Origin: Bacilli bacterium | Lineage (GTDB): Bacteria > Bacillota_I > Bacilli_A > RFN20 > CAG-826 | NCBI GenBank assembly: GCA_900767825.1 | Contig: CAAGAN010000035.1 | Span: 4,957-68,956 of the forward strand | Length of the DNA: 64,000 bases | Direction: 5' to 3' | In this document: piece by piece, positions 28,231 to 37,508 of the stretch | Layout of the letters: every line of letters starts with the position of its first letter | How positions within the stretch are numbered: position 1 is the first letter of the stretch | Program-made: the position numbers and the translations under genes | Notes under the pieces: generated by a model | Told to the model about the DNA's origin: nothing | Databases searched by the model: none | Seen by the model: only the letters and a program-made list of their open reading frames with translations

Positions 28231-29784
28231 ATGGAAGAAACCATAAAAAGCAACCCATCTAATGGAAATGGTTCCTGGAGTCCAAAGACTGGTTTTGGAC
28301 GCTTTTTGGACCGCTATTTCCATATCTCGGAAAGAGGATCAAGCATCGTAAGAGAGCTTGTAGGTGGCCTCATCATTTTCTTGGCAATGTTTTACATCTT
28401 GCCACTTAATTCCAACATGCTTGCAGGAGACTGGGCTAACATTATTGGAGTAACCACCAGTAATGTTCGTGTCACTTTGGACGCTGCTGGAAATGTCATA
28501 TTAAGAGAAATCTTAATCTATGGGGATACTTGGGCAACTGTCGACCAAGTAAGGGCTGCAATATTTGCTGCTACAGCAATTAGTGCTGCCGTCACAACCA
28601 TCTTAATGGGACTTTATGGTAAGCTTCCTGTTGGATTAGCTAGCGGTCTTGGCATCAATTCACTTGTTGCCTTCACTGTCATGCTTGGAATGGGATTCAA
28701 TCTTGCCCAAGCCATGTGTATCGTCTTTGTCGATGGTATCTTATTCTTAATCATCAGCCTTACTCCATTACGTGCTTGGATTGTACGTAATATTCCTAAG
28801 TCTTTAAAATTTGCGATTTCTGCCGGCATTGGCTTCTTCATTGCCTTTATCGGTTTCCAAAACATTGGAATCATCGTTCCAAATAGTGCTACTAGCGTTG
28901 GCTTTGGCGATTTCACTAGCCCTGCCGTCATCACTGGTATTGTCGGAATTATCATTGTTTTAGTACTTTCTTCATTCCCACAAAACAAGAAATGGAGTTT
29001 CTGGATTTCTAAATTTGCCGTCATCATTGCTATTGTCATCATGGGCATTGTCTGTGGCTCTTTAGGACAAGCAGGCGTAGCTGGCATGCCAACTTTCTAT
29101 AATCCTAGCTACCATATTTCTGAAATCGGAAATATTGGCAAGATCTTCGGCTGCTGCTTCTTTGGGTTTGATGCTTTCTTAAACCCAATGGCAATTGCCT
29201 TTACATTCGCCTTATTATTCGTTGACTTCTTCGATACCACTGGAACCTTAGTTGGTGTTGAAGCCGGTGCTGGGATGGTTGATGAGAATGGAAATATCAC
29301 CGTCAATGACCGTCCAGCCATGGTAACTGATGCTATCGGAACTTGCTTTGGTGCAGTTTGCGGTACTACTACTGTTACTTCTTTCGTTGAATCTACTACC
29401 GGTGTTGCTGCTGGAGCTAGAACTGGATTAGCTGCTGTCACCACTGGTTTATTATTTGCCTTAAGCTTAGCTATCTATCCAGCCTTATCAATGTTCTCTT
29501 CTTCTTCAGTCACTGGACTTGCCCTAGTCTATGTCGGTGTCTGCATGTTTAAGAACCTTGAAAAACTTGATTGGCATGACTGGGTTGCTGTTGGTAGTGG
29601 CTTCTTCACTGTCTTAATAATGACAATCTCTTATAGCATCAGCGATGGAATTGCCTGGGGATTTATCTCCTATACCATCATGACATTAGCCTCTAACAAA
29701 TTCAAAAAGAGCGATATCACTGTTGCTTGCTGTTCCCTTGCCTTCTTAGCAATCTACATAATGAAGGCTTGTCTAAAGATCTAA
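28231..29784 (+). CDS. Hypoxanthine/guanine permease, AzgA-like NCS2 transporter
   Basis: 517 residues, about 12 membrane segments. SGLGINSLVAFTVMLGMG, then FVDFFDTTGTLVGV and CGTTTVTSFVESTTGVAAGARTGL are hallmark AzgA/PbuG-type stretches. It imports purine bases for the two hpt enzymes. A guanine-class riboswitch upstream fits this substrate. GGAGGG precedes the start. Base composition is somewhat richer in C and G than neighbours, as often in strongly expressed membrane genes. An intrinsic terminator follows. Confidence 0.93.
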   Translation: MEETIKSNPSNGNGSWSPKTGFGRFLDRYFHISERGSSIVRELVGGLIIFLAMFYILPLNSNMLAGDWANIIGVTTSNVRVTLDAAGNVILREILIYGDTWATVDQVRAAIFAATAISAAVTTILMGLYGKLPVGLASGLGINSLVAFTVMLGMGFNLAQAMCIVFVDGILFLIISLTPLRAWIVRNIPKSLKFAISAGIGFFIAFIGFQNIGIIVPNSATSVGFGDFTSPAVITGIVGIIIVLVLSSFPQNKKWSFWISKFAVIIAIVIMGIVCGSLGQAGVAGMPTFYNPSYHISEIGNIGKIFGCCFFGFDAFLNPMAIAFTFALLFVDFFDTTGTLVGVEAGAGMVDENGNITVNDRPAMVTDAIGTCFGAVCGTTTVTSFVESTTGVAAGARTGLAAVTTGLLFALSLAIYPALSMFSSSSVTGLALVYVGVCMFKNLEKLDWHDWVAVGSGFFTVLIMTISYSISDGIAWGFISYTIMTLASNKFKKSDITVACCSLAFLAIYIMKACLKI

Positions 29785-29800
29785 ATCAAATAAAATTTAT

Positions 29801-29832
29801 GGCAGGTAGGAATTTTCTTACCTGCCTTTTTC
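29801..29832 (+). terminator. Terminator between purine permease and guaA
   Basis: GGCAGGTA and TACCTGCC enclose ten bases and are followed by TTTTTC. Confidence 0.85.
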
Positions 29833-29852
29833 TTAATTAAAGGAGCGTTTAA

Positions 29853-31394
29853 ATGGAAAAAGAAATGATTGCCGTACTTGATTTTGGTGGACAATATAAT
29901 GAACTTATCGCTAGACGTATAAGGGATTTAAGCGTCTATAGCGAGCTTCTTCCTTTTTCTACTCCTATAGAAAAACTAAAAGACAAGAATATCAAGGGCA
30001 TTATATTTACCGGTGGACCAAGAAGCGTCTATGAAAGCGATGCCCCTACTATTGATAAAGAAATATTTAATCTAGGGAAACCTATATTAGGTATTTGTTA
30101 TGGGGCCCAAGAAATTGCCTATTCGCTTGGAGGAAGTGTCAACCAAACTAGTAAAAAAGAATTTGGCCTAACTAAAATAACAAATATCAAAGATAGCCCC
30201 TTATTTAAAGATATCCCCTCTAATCATGATGTGTTTATGTCGCATGGGGATTCAATTACAAAATTGCCTAATGGATTTGAAATCATTGCTAGTAGCGAGA
30301 ATACCCCTATTTCTGCTTTTGCCAATGAGACTCTAAAGCTATATGGACTCCAATTCCATCCTGAAGTAAACCATTCAGTATATGGGAATAAGATATTAGA
30401 GAATTTTGTATTTGAAATCGCTAAATGCAAGCCTACCTGGAAAATGGAAGATTTTATCAATGAAAGCATTGCTTCTATTAGGAACCAAGTTGGCGATAAT
30501 GCAGTTTTATGTGCTTTGTCTGGAGGAGTTGATTCTTTAGTCACCGCGACTTTATTAGATAAGGCCATAGGAAAAAACCTTATATGTGTATTTGTAGATC
30601 ATGGTCTATTAAGAAAAAATGAAGCCGAACAAGTTTCATCCTTATTTAAGGATAAATCTAGGTTCTCCCTGGAGTTCAAGAAAGTCGATGCAAAAGATAT
30701 ATTTTTAAATGCTTTAAAAGGAATAAGTGAACCTGAAGCAAAACGAAAGATAATCGGAAAGACTTTTATCGATGTATTTGAAAAAGAAGAAAAGCAAATC
30801 ACTAGACCTTGTTTTTTAGCACAGGGTACGATTTATCCTGACCGTATCGAGTCCGGATTAGGTATATCTAGCAAGATAAAATCCCATCATAATGTCGGAG
30901 GACTACCTAAGAATATCGATTTCCTAGGTTTAATCGAACCTCTAGGATTGTTATTTAAAGACGAAGTTAGAAGGCTAGGTTTAGCATTAGGATTACCTAG
31001 AAACTTAGTATATAGGCAACCATTCCCTGGTCCAGGATTAGGAATAAGGATTATTGGAGAAATAGATAAAGATAAGATTAGAATTGTCCAGGAAGCCGAT
31101 GCTATATTTAGGGAAGAGATGGAAAAAGAAGGATATTCTAAAGAAGTATCGCAATATTTTGCTGCCCTCTCCAATATGAAAAGTGTCGGGGTCAAAGGCG
31201 ATTATAGGACTTATGAATATGCAGTTATTCTAAGAGCAGTAAAAACTGATGATTTCATGACTGCATCTAGTTTTGATTTGCCTTATTCATTCCTTTCTAG
31301 AGTTAGCGACCGTATCGTTAATGAAGTTAATGGCGTCAATAGAGTCCTATATGACTATACAAGCAAACCACCTGCAACTATTGAATTAGAATAG
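29853..31394 (+). CDS. guaA: GMP synthase (glutamine-hydrolysing)
   Basis: 513 residues. The amidotransferase half has the nucleophile in GICYGAQE and the His/Glu pair in GLQFHPEV; the synthetase half has the PP-loop ALSGGVDSLV and a dimerisation domain ending RVLYDYTSKPPATIELE. It converts XMP to GMP and completes the route from hypoxanthine through IMP. AAGGAG precedes the start; the gene follows the purine permease after a terminator, so it is at least partly independent. Confidence 0.97.
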   Translation: MEKEMIAVLDFGGQYNELIARRIRDLSVYSELLPFSTPIEKLKDKNIKGIIFTGGPRSVYESDAPTIDKEIFNLGKPILGICYGAQEIAYSLGGSVNQTSKKEFGLTKITNIKDSPLFKDIPSNHDVFMSHGDSITKLPNGFEIIASSENTPISAFANETLKLYGLQFHPEVNHSVYGNKILENFVFEIAKCKPTWKMEDFINESIASIRNQVGDNAVLCALSGGVDSLVTATLLDKAIGKNLICVFVDHGLLRKNEAEQVSSLFKDKSRFSLEFKKVDAKDIFLNALKGISEPEAKRKIIGKTFIDVFEKEEKQITRPCFLAQGTIYPDRIESGLGISSKIKSHHNVGGLPKNIDFLGLIEPLGLLFKDEVRRLGLALGLPRNLVYRQPFPGPGLGIRIIGEIDKDKIRIVQEADAIFREEMEKEGYSKEVSQYFAALSNMKSVGVKGDYRTYEYAVILRAVKTDDFMTASSFDLPYSFLSRVSDRIVNEVNGVNRVLYDYTSKPPATIELE

Positions 31395-32285
31395 TTTGTT
31401 AATTTATACAAAGCTAGTAAAAAGTTACACATATTTTCATATACAAAAATTAGCATTGGCAAATTGGCTAAGAAACATTTACTTTAGCAAATTGCAACCC
31501 CCATCATAAACTTGTGTTCATACTAGAAAACCACCCAAAAATACTAGAACTCTCAACCGTTACAACTTCAAGGTAGGCACAAAGCCAATAAGAGGGAGGG
31601 AATATATTGAAGACGAATTAATCGAGTTATAGAACTAAAACGCTAATGCGAGTTTCTGGTTTACACAGAATTCCGTATTCTCTCAAAGTTGTTTTGAAAT
31701 AACATAACCTGAACCTAATTTTATAATCTTTTGAAGAATTTCTTTAATTTTATCCATTTTTCCTAATATTCTAAGTTACATTCTAAAAGTGAAAACTAGA
31801 ATGGCTTCCTTTCTAAAGAATGATTTTAATTGTGTTACACGATTTCGCCAATTTGGAAGTTCTTAAAAACTTTGTGATTTTATTTCAGAACAGCTTTAGT
31901 TGCTCAACTTTTTTTACTTCTACCCCCTTCAAGGATTGGTAGTCTGAACATAGGGTCTCCCAATACTATTAGGGTTACATAAGCCATGTACAAGTTTATG
32001 CCCTGTGCCACCCACAAAACTATGAACCTCTCAAAACCATGGTTGGTTATTTAAAGTTTAGTTTTACCATATAGAAGCATAGCCTAAAACTTAAGTTAAA
32101 TAGAGTAAGGACGTGTTATATGAAAGCTCAGGCAAGTTGAAACACCATTGTGATGGAGCCGAATAGCGATGAGATTAATACAACAACAAAAATAAAGCTA
32201 AAGAATATATAAACAAATTTCAAATGAAACAATGAAAAAACGCGTAGGTTATACAAAACACACTCTCAAATCCATAAAAAATAAA
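31395..32285 (+). other. Non-coding stretch with possible group II intron remnants
   Basis: No credible gene in about 890 bases. On the plus strand AACGCTAATGCGAGTTTCTG (31650-31669) looks like the EBS1 region of group II intron domain I. Around 32150-32180 the text GAGCCGAATAGCGATGAG recalls domain I or the 5' half of domain V. No intron-encoded protein, complete domain V or clean boundaries were found. A decayed ORF-less intron is possible; the match is from memory of consensus sequences. Confidence 0.3.
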
Positions 32286-32936
32286 TCACCAGCGAGACGG
32301 ATGATCTAAAAGAATAGTTTTACTATGGATTGCGCCATCAACAAGTTTTTTCAATCCATATGTGCAACAATTTAAGATAATATCTGGATTATACGTGCAC
32401 AGTCTTGCCTGAAAATCTAGTTGTATATCAGTTGGATGTTTAGCGCTCCCAAACAAGCATCTAAAAACCTTATTCGTTAGCTTTCTGCAATGCGTTGTTG
32501 CACCATAAATGTGAGCACCAAAATCCTTTATTTCTAATTCGTGATACAAAGAGCATTGATACTGAACGGGATTTATAATGTAAATTTCGTAAACAAATGG
32601 CCTATTGAGTAAAGCCTTATTATTCATCTTTGATCCTAGTTTTTCGTAAATCTTTTTCCCAGTCAAACCATTGGCAGGAAGCAACGGCCGATAGTAAATA
32701 TCGAACTCATCTTTATGCGGAGATTCCAATATTAAAGCGACTTTTTTCAATTTTGTATTTTGGCTTAAATTATTTAAACTAAATTCCCAAACGTTAGATT
32801 GCGTATTGAAAAATACATAGCCCCTTATGTTATCACTAACTTTTTTGCCAGTAAAATCGATTGTTGCATTATTCAAAAGAGAAGATGCATTAAGTTGTAT
32901 TTGAGGATAAGAATAGCCGTTAATAATTATTGTCAT
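32286..32936 (-). CDS. Unknown protein, possibly uracil-DNA-glycosylase-like fold
   Basis: 216 residues, no signal. LILESPHKDEF followed by RPLLPANGLTGKKI and a C-terminal DHPSRW resemble the two active-site edges of UDG-superfamily folds, but the match is weak and activity is not claimed. It is the last gene downstream of the MACPF operon, 21 bases after the small lipoprotein gene, so it may be cotranscribed with it. Confidence 0.5.
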   Translation of the reverse strand: MTIIINGYSYPQIQLNASSLLNNATIDFTGKKVSDNIRGYVFFNTQSNVWEFSLNNLSQNTKLKKVALILESPHKDEFDIYYRPLLPANGLTGKKIYEKLGSKMNNKALLNRPFVYEIYIINPVQYQCSLYHELEIKDFGAHIYGATTHCRKLTNKVFRCLFGSAKHPTDIQLDFQARLCTYNPDIILNCCTYGLKKLVDGAIHSKTILLDHPSRW

Positions 32937-32957
32937 AAATCCGAAAGTGAAAACAAA

Positions 32958-33326
32958 TTATTTAATCCTTTTCGAGTAAGCGTAAATCTCAACTATAAGA
33001 TCATCTACGTCATAGACTTTGAATTGGTTGTCTTTAGAATAACTCGTGTATCTATAATCCCCATCCCAATACTTAATATATCCCGTTTCTTCTGTTAATG
33101 TCGGAAAATAAGGAAACAAATCTTCGTATGTTTCATTCTCCAAAGCCACCATACGAAGAACCTCAGCATTGTTTTCCATAAACTTTAAATAATGAGTAGA
33201 GGGTTCGTCTTGTTTTATCTCGATGTCTTTTTCAAAAATCTTTTCAGTTTTGTCTCCACATGAACCCAAAGCAAAAGTCGAGAACAGTGCTAGCGTAAGA
33301 AAAAGTAAATTCTTTTTATTTTTCAT
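32958..33326 (-). CDS. Small lipoprotein downstream of the MACPF gene
   Basis: 122 residues with lipobox ALGSC (Cys22 or nearby) and a short mixed domain rich in Tyr, Glu and Asp. It begins 14 bases after the pore-former's stop. By position it might protect the producer's own membrane or assist secretion, as small lipoproteins do for other toxins, but nothing in the sequence proves it. Confidence 0.7.
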   Translation of the reverse strand: MKNKKNLLFLTLALFSTFALGSCGDKTEKIFEKDIEIKQDEPSTHYLKFMENNAEVLRMVALENETYEDLFPYFPTLTEETGYIKYWDGDYRYTSYSKDNQFKVYDVDDLIVEIYAYSKRIK

Positions 33327-33340
33327 TTTAAAAGTTCTCC

Positions 33341-35743
33341 TTAATTTCCATGAATTTTTAGTACTGGTCCGGATCCCCCGTCAATCCATTCATCGTCAAA
33401 GGAAGACGAAAGAGAGGAAAGGGTTAATGAATCTCTTCTAATACAGCCATTCTTAGAACCTCCGGAAACGGAAGTATCTTTCATTGAAGCGAAATAGCAA
33501 TTATCAAACTCGCCATGGCTTTCAGTTCCAGCAATATAGCCAAATGAACTACCACTCTTATTTTTGGAAATCGAATATACCAAGCACGTTGATAATTTAG
33601 GACTAATGAGCGAAGTGTCTTCGGCCGTTCTTGTTTCCATCGAACCAACAATTCCGCCCATTGCAAACTTAACGTTTTCTGGATTTGCAATTTTAAAATT
33701 TGAATTGTTTACATATGCTTTAGCTATTTTTGAACCAGCAATTTTACCGGAAATTCCACCAACATTAATAGTTCCGTTTCCTTTTGTTGCAATACCATAA
33801 ATATTGCCATCAACAAAAGCTGAATAATTAATTATGCCTTCGGAATAACCGGCAATACCACCAACATTTAAAGCACAACTATCTTTTTCTATGCAGGCAG
33901 AAATTCTAATTGCGGAATTTTTAACTAAACAATTATTTATGACGCCAGCGTTATAACCCGTAACAATTCCAACGGAAAGCGAGATATTAGAGTTTTGAAT
34001 TGAAGCCAAGCCATTATTGAGACAAATAGCGTTATCTACAACTAAGTTTTTAATAGTTCCCTCGTTTTTCCCAAATAACCCCATATACGGATAGCCATCT
34101 CTGAAGTCAGATGTTTTTATAGTGAAATTCTTGATTGAATGCCCGTTCCCATCGAAAGTTCCACGGAACGAAGAAGATGTTCCCGAACCTCCGGTATCTG
34201 TTTTTTCACCTGCCAAATCGATATCGTTTGACAGCTGATAATAAAATGCATTGTTTAAATATCGTTTTTCTTGCAAAAGTTCGAATAAATGAGATTTATC
34301 CTTAATTAAATATGGTTGTTGCTGAGTACCATAGCCACCACCAAACGATCCCTCTTTTATAGTAACTCTTAACGAATATACTTTAATTCCTTCAATTTGT
34401 AATTCAATATCGAAGGACATCCCAATAGTTCCTTTTTTGATTTTAAGCGCATTTCCATCTAAAACCGTGGCAGAGTTAGATGATAAACTTAAGGTGTATT
34501 GACTTGAATCAAAACTTTTTGTTATCAAATCACTTAAATTAATTTTAACTTCGGATTCAGTAGGCAAATTAATATTTGAAGAATATGGAGTAAAATTAGC
34601 ATTTATTCCTTTTGAATTGTATTCTAAGCTATCTATATACTCGCATGGTATTCCAAAATAACCGCATTTTTCAGCATAACTTTCGTAACACATATTATCC
34701 CAAGCTTTTTTTAGATAATTAATTTGTGATGAATATTGATTAGCATCTAATATATCCCAAATAGCAACGGGATTTTCCGCTTTAACTACCTTTAGTGAAA
34801 CATCATCCTTGTTAAATGAATTTGTCCAGGCCTCATAAAGAAATCCAGAAGCAGTGCCTGTACCGAATTGAGTCTTGTATTGAAAAAGGTCAGAGGCATT
34901 AACCGCGGTAGTCGTTTCTCCGCCGGCCGAATCATATCCCATTTGCGAATAATATCTTGAACTGCTTGCAGAATTCGATTCGTAACGAGAAAAATTAACA
35001 GAACCGCTAACTTTGGCATCAACTTTTGCCGTATCTACAATAACGTTAAGAGAAGTAGCTGCTTCCTTTTCCGTCTCGGACAACTCATAAGATGCATCTT
35101 GAGCAAAATATTTTGTTATTTCAAGTTTCCCGCCTAAAACATATTTTTTATAAACGTGGGTGCCGTACTCTCTTAATAATTCTTTTGCGCTAATAACACT
35201 GTTGACTTTATCCAATTCCCTTTTAAAAGATTTTGAGAGTGCATCATTAATGTTTTGTTCCTTCCAATCTACATTGACAGTATATTTCTTTGCAAGCCAA
35301 TAGTAATACTCATAACTTTCTATTTTTTGCTTCCACGATTCCGTATTAACATCCCTTTTAAACTTGCCGGAAACATCAGTTGTCACATCATATATTTTAA
35401 CGTTAGCGCTCATTTCAGTCGAAAAAGTTTGAGCATATTTTTTAGAGAATTCGTATGCAGATGTCGATTCTATATCCCAAGCATTGGTATCCACATCTTT
35501 TCTAGCCGAAATCGCATTTCTGAATGTTTCGTTAAATGAATCAAAAATCTGTGGATTCTTATTTTTCTCAAATGCATTTGTATCAGATGCATCTATTGCA
35601 CTAGCCAGTAATTTATAATAATCATCATTATCGAACGAAGTAGCATTTACATTGGCATTATTTAGGCCAATCGAACTTAAGGCAGTAACGCCTAATGCCG
35701 AAAAAGCAAAGGCCTTAAACACTAACTTTTTAAAATTATTCAT
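33341..35743 (-). CDS. Secreted MACPF-domain pore-forming protein with GLUG repeats
   Basis: The start is at 35743, where AGGAGG lies seven bases upstream and the ATG overlaps the ABC ATPase stop (ATGA). 800 residues: a signal peptide (to about 34), a MACPF/CDC-like core with the signature YGTHVYKKYVLGG at 193-205 and flanking segments that can supply membrane-inserting hairpins, a beta domain (about 390-465), then repeated GLUG-type units (YMGLFGKNEGTIKNL, VGGIAGYSEGII, VGGISGKI, MGGIVGS) forming a beta-helix. MACPF proteins form membrane pores in immunity, predation and competition. Target is unknown; the GLUG region may bind surfaces. Bacterial MACPF proteins are uncommon in this type of organism. 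Confidence 0.85.
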   Translation of the reverse strand: MNNFKKLVFKAFAFSALGVTALSSIGLNNANVNATSFDNDDYYKLLASAIDASDTNAFEKNKNPQIFDSFNETFRNAISARKDVDTNAWDIESTSAYEFSKKYAQTFSTEMSANVKIYDVTTDVSGKFKRDVNTESWKQKIESYEYYYWLAKKYTVNVDWKEQNINDALSKSFKRELDKVNSVISAKELLREYGTHVYKKYVLGGKLEITKYFAQDASYELSETEKEAATSLNVIVDTAKVDAKVSGSVNFSRYESNSASSSRYYSQMGYDSAGGETTTAVNASDLFQYKTQFGTGTASGFLYEAWTNSFNKDDVSLKVVKAENPVAIWDILDANQYSSQINYLKKAWDNMCYESYAEKCGYFGIPCEYIDSLEYNSKGINANFTPYSSNINLPTESEVKINLSDLITKSFDSSQYTLSLSSNSATVLDGNALKIKKGTIGMSFDIELQIEGIKVYSLRVTIKEGSFGGGYGTQQQPYLIKDKSHLFELLQEKRYLNNAFYYQLSNDIDLAGEKTDTGGSGTSSSFRGTFDGNGHSIKNFTIKTSDFRDGYPYMGLFGKNEGTIKNLVVDNAICLNNGLASIQNSNISLSVGIVTGYNAGVINNCLVKNSAIRISACIEKDSCALNVGGIAGYSEGIINYSAFVDGNIYGIATKGNGTINVGGISGKIAGSKIAKAYVNNSNFKIANPENVKFAMGGIVGSMETRTAEDTSLISPKLSTCLVYSISKNKSGSSFGYIAGTESHGEFDNCYFASMKDTSVSGGSKNGCIRRDSLTLSSLSSSFDDEWIDGGSGPVLKIHGN

Positions 35744-36561
35744 CGTTTTTCCTCCTTGTAATATCCGCAAGAATCGCATTCTCCAAAGCAACTCTTGGGT
35801 TCATATTTTTCTAGCAAAACCAACTTTCCGTTTTTTATTTCATACGCTCTATCTACAGATTGAAACATATGGCAGTGTGTAACTATTAAAATAGCAGGTG
35901 GATCATCGCTCTTTTTCAAATCAATTAAGAAGTTATTCAATATTCTAGCATGCTTTGAATCTAAATTATTTATAGGTTCATCTAAAATAAACAACTTTGA
36001 ATTATTCCTAGAGAATGCTTTCAATATAGAAACAATCTTCTTTTGACCACCACTACAAACATTTAGGTGTTTTTCATTTAATTTTCCTTTTTCGTATATA
36101 GAACACTTCAAATAATCATTGAACAGTTTGTCGTAATAATCTAGATATCCTGTGTTATCAATGGCACTTTCGGCATATTCAAGAACATAATCACGTACTT
36201 TTCTACTAAATAAAGGATCGTCTTCGTCTTCTTGCATGGAATAACCGATTGATCTCCTAAACTCATTCAGTTCCGTATCCCAAGAAAATCTGATTTTTTT
36301 GAATATGCCCTTACGAGCATTCACATTACCAGATATTCTTTTTCCGTTAAAATAAAGATCTCTAGATGCATATTTCTTAATATCAGGAGTCATAATTAGT
36401 GATTTTAACAAACTAGATTTCCCTGTTCCATTATCGCCTAGAATGATCACGACTTCTCCTTTTTTTACATAAAAGGATTCATTCTCAGCAACGGTTAAAT
36501 CAGGAAATTTAATTCTTAGGTTTTCCACACGCAATATGACATCCGTATCTTTTTTATCCAT
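35740..36561 (-). CDS. ABC transporter ATPase of the MACPF operon
   Basis: 273 residues. Walker A GDNGTGKSS, signature CSGGQKK, Walker B LFILDEP, switch region VTHCH. The C-terminus adds four clustered cysteines (CFGECDSCGYY), unusual for this family and perhaps metal-binding or redox-active. It partners with the two permease genes upstream. Translation is coupled to the MACPF gene by a four-base overlap. Class is nearest to MacB/LolD-like export or extraction ATPases by context. Confidence 0.85.
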   Translation of the reverse strand: MDKKDTDVILRVENLRIKFPDLTVAENESFYVKKGEVVIILGDNGTGKSSLLKSLIMTPDIKKYASRDLYFNGKRISGNVNARKGIFKKIRFSWDTELNEFRRSIGYSMQEDEDDPLFSRKVRDYVLEYAESAIDNTGYLDYYDKLFNDYLKCSIYEKGKLNEKHLNVCSGGQKKIVSILKAFSRNNSKLFILDEPINNLDSKHARILNNFLIDLKKSDDPPAILIVTHCHMFQSVDRAYEIKNGKLVLLEKYEPKSCFGECDSCGYYKEEKR

Positions 36562-36575
36562 CTTAGCCCCCCTTT

Positions 36576-37505
36576 CTAATTAAACTTCAATTTTAGCCAT
36601 GAAGTTTTTATTAAATATACTGATAAACTAATTATTCCAAGAGCACAAGCGACTTCCCAGCTCCCAAACAAACCTATCAATAATCCGCAAAAGATAGTCG
36701 GCAGCAACAACAACAAGAAATTAAACCCATAAAGCGTTTCAATAAAACCTTTCTTGCTCCCAGATACAGATACCTTAAAAAGTTGTTTTTGCTCAGATTT
36801 CCTCAAGAAAACAAGAGCCATGAAAATCGATGCCAAAAACAAAACGCAGCTAATTATCATATTAACCATAAGATTATCTCTAATGGAGGCTAATGTTTTA
36901 TTGAATAAAAATACATCGTTGTAATCTTTGGTAACGTTATTAAAAACAGCATAATTAAAATCTGCTTTAATTGGCTCATTAGAAGTTCCGATGAATACAA
37001 CGCTATCCTTAGAATCTATTGAAGGTTCTTTAATATTTCTAAAATTCCTAAAAATGAATTGAACTATGTATTCATCTTTTCCATCCAAAACTAGCTTTTG
37101 ACCAACGCCTATTTTATAATCGTTATGTATATGTTCAGGAACAGCTATCTCATTAGAAGATAATATTTTAAATGTACCTGAAGTAACATTTTTTTCATTT
37201 AGCAATGACCTATTGTCATAGTTAACGCCTGGCAAAAATTGATAAACATCGCAGTCAAGGCGAACACTATCCCCTTTAGAAGTATTTACCTTAACCGTGT
37301 TACCATAAAAGGCATAGCAATTTTCTTCAAACCTTCTGGAATCAAATGCAATATAAGAGCTTTCGCAATTAGACCAAGTATCAAGTACGTAAAAAGAATT
37401 AGATATATTTTTAGAGAACAAGACTCCGACAAGGACGAACAAAAGTGATTCTATGGTAATAGATATAAGAAATTTCTTTGTTTTAAAAACAGAAAGAATC
37501 TTCAT
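36576..37505 (-). CDS. ABC permease, FtsX/MacB-like, component 1
   Basis: 309 residues: one N-terminal membrane helix (about 12-33), an external domain of about 175 residues, then three helices near the C-terminus (MIISCVLFLASIFMALVF, LLLLLPTIFCGLLIGLF, ALGIISLSVYLI). This is the topology of FtsX/MacB-type permeases, which work on lipoproteins or peptides at the outer face rather than importing solutes. Forms a probable heterodimer with the next gene. Confidence 0.7.
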   Translation of the reverse strand: MKILSVFKTKKFLISITIESLLFVLVGVLFSKNISNSFYVLDTWSNCESSYIAFDSRRFEENCYAFYGNTVKVNTSKGDSVRLDCDVYQFLPGVNYDNRSLLNEKNVTSGTFKILSSNEIAVPEHIHNDYKIGVGQKLVLDGKDEYIVQFIFRNFRNIKEPSIDSKDSVVFIGTSNEPIKADFNYAVFNNVTKDYNDVFLFNKTLASIRDNLMVNMIISCVLFLASIFMALVFLRKSEQKQLFKVSVSGSKKGFIETLYGFNFLLLLLPTIFCGLLIGLFGSWEVACALGIISLSVYLIKTSWLKLKFN

Positions 37506-37508
37506 GAA

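Noticed and set aside
28614..29444. Two long minus-strand frames (157 and 111 codons) opposite the purine permease
   Set aside because: They are antisense shadows of a strongly supported membrane protein gene, lack ribosome sites and show methionine/proline-rich nonsense composition.
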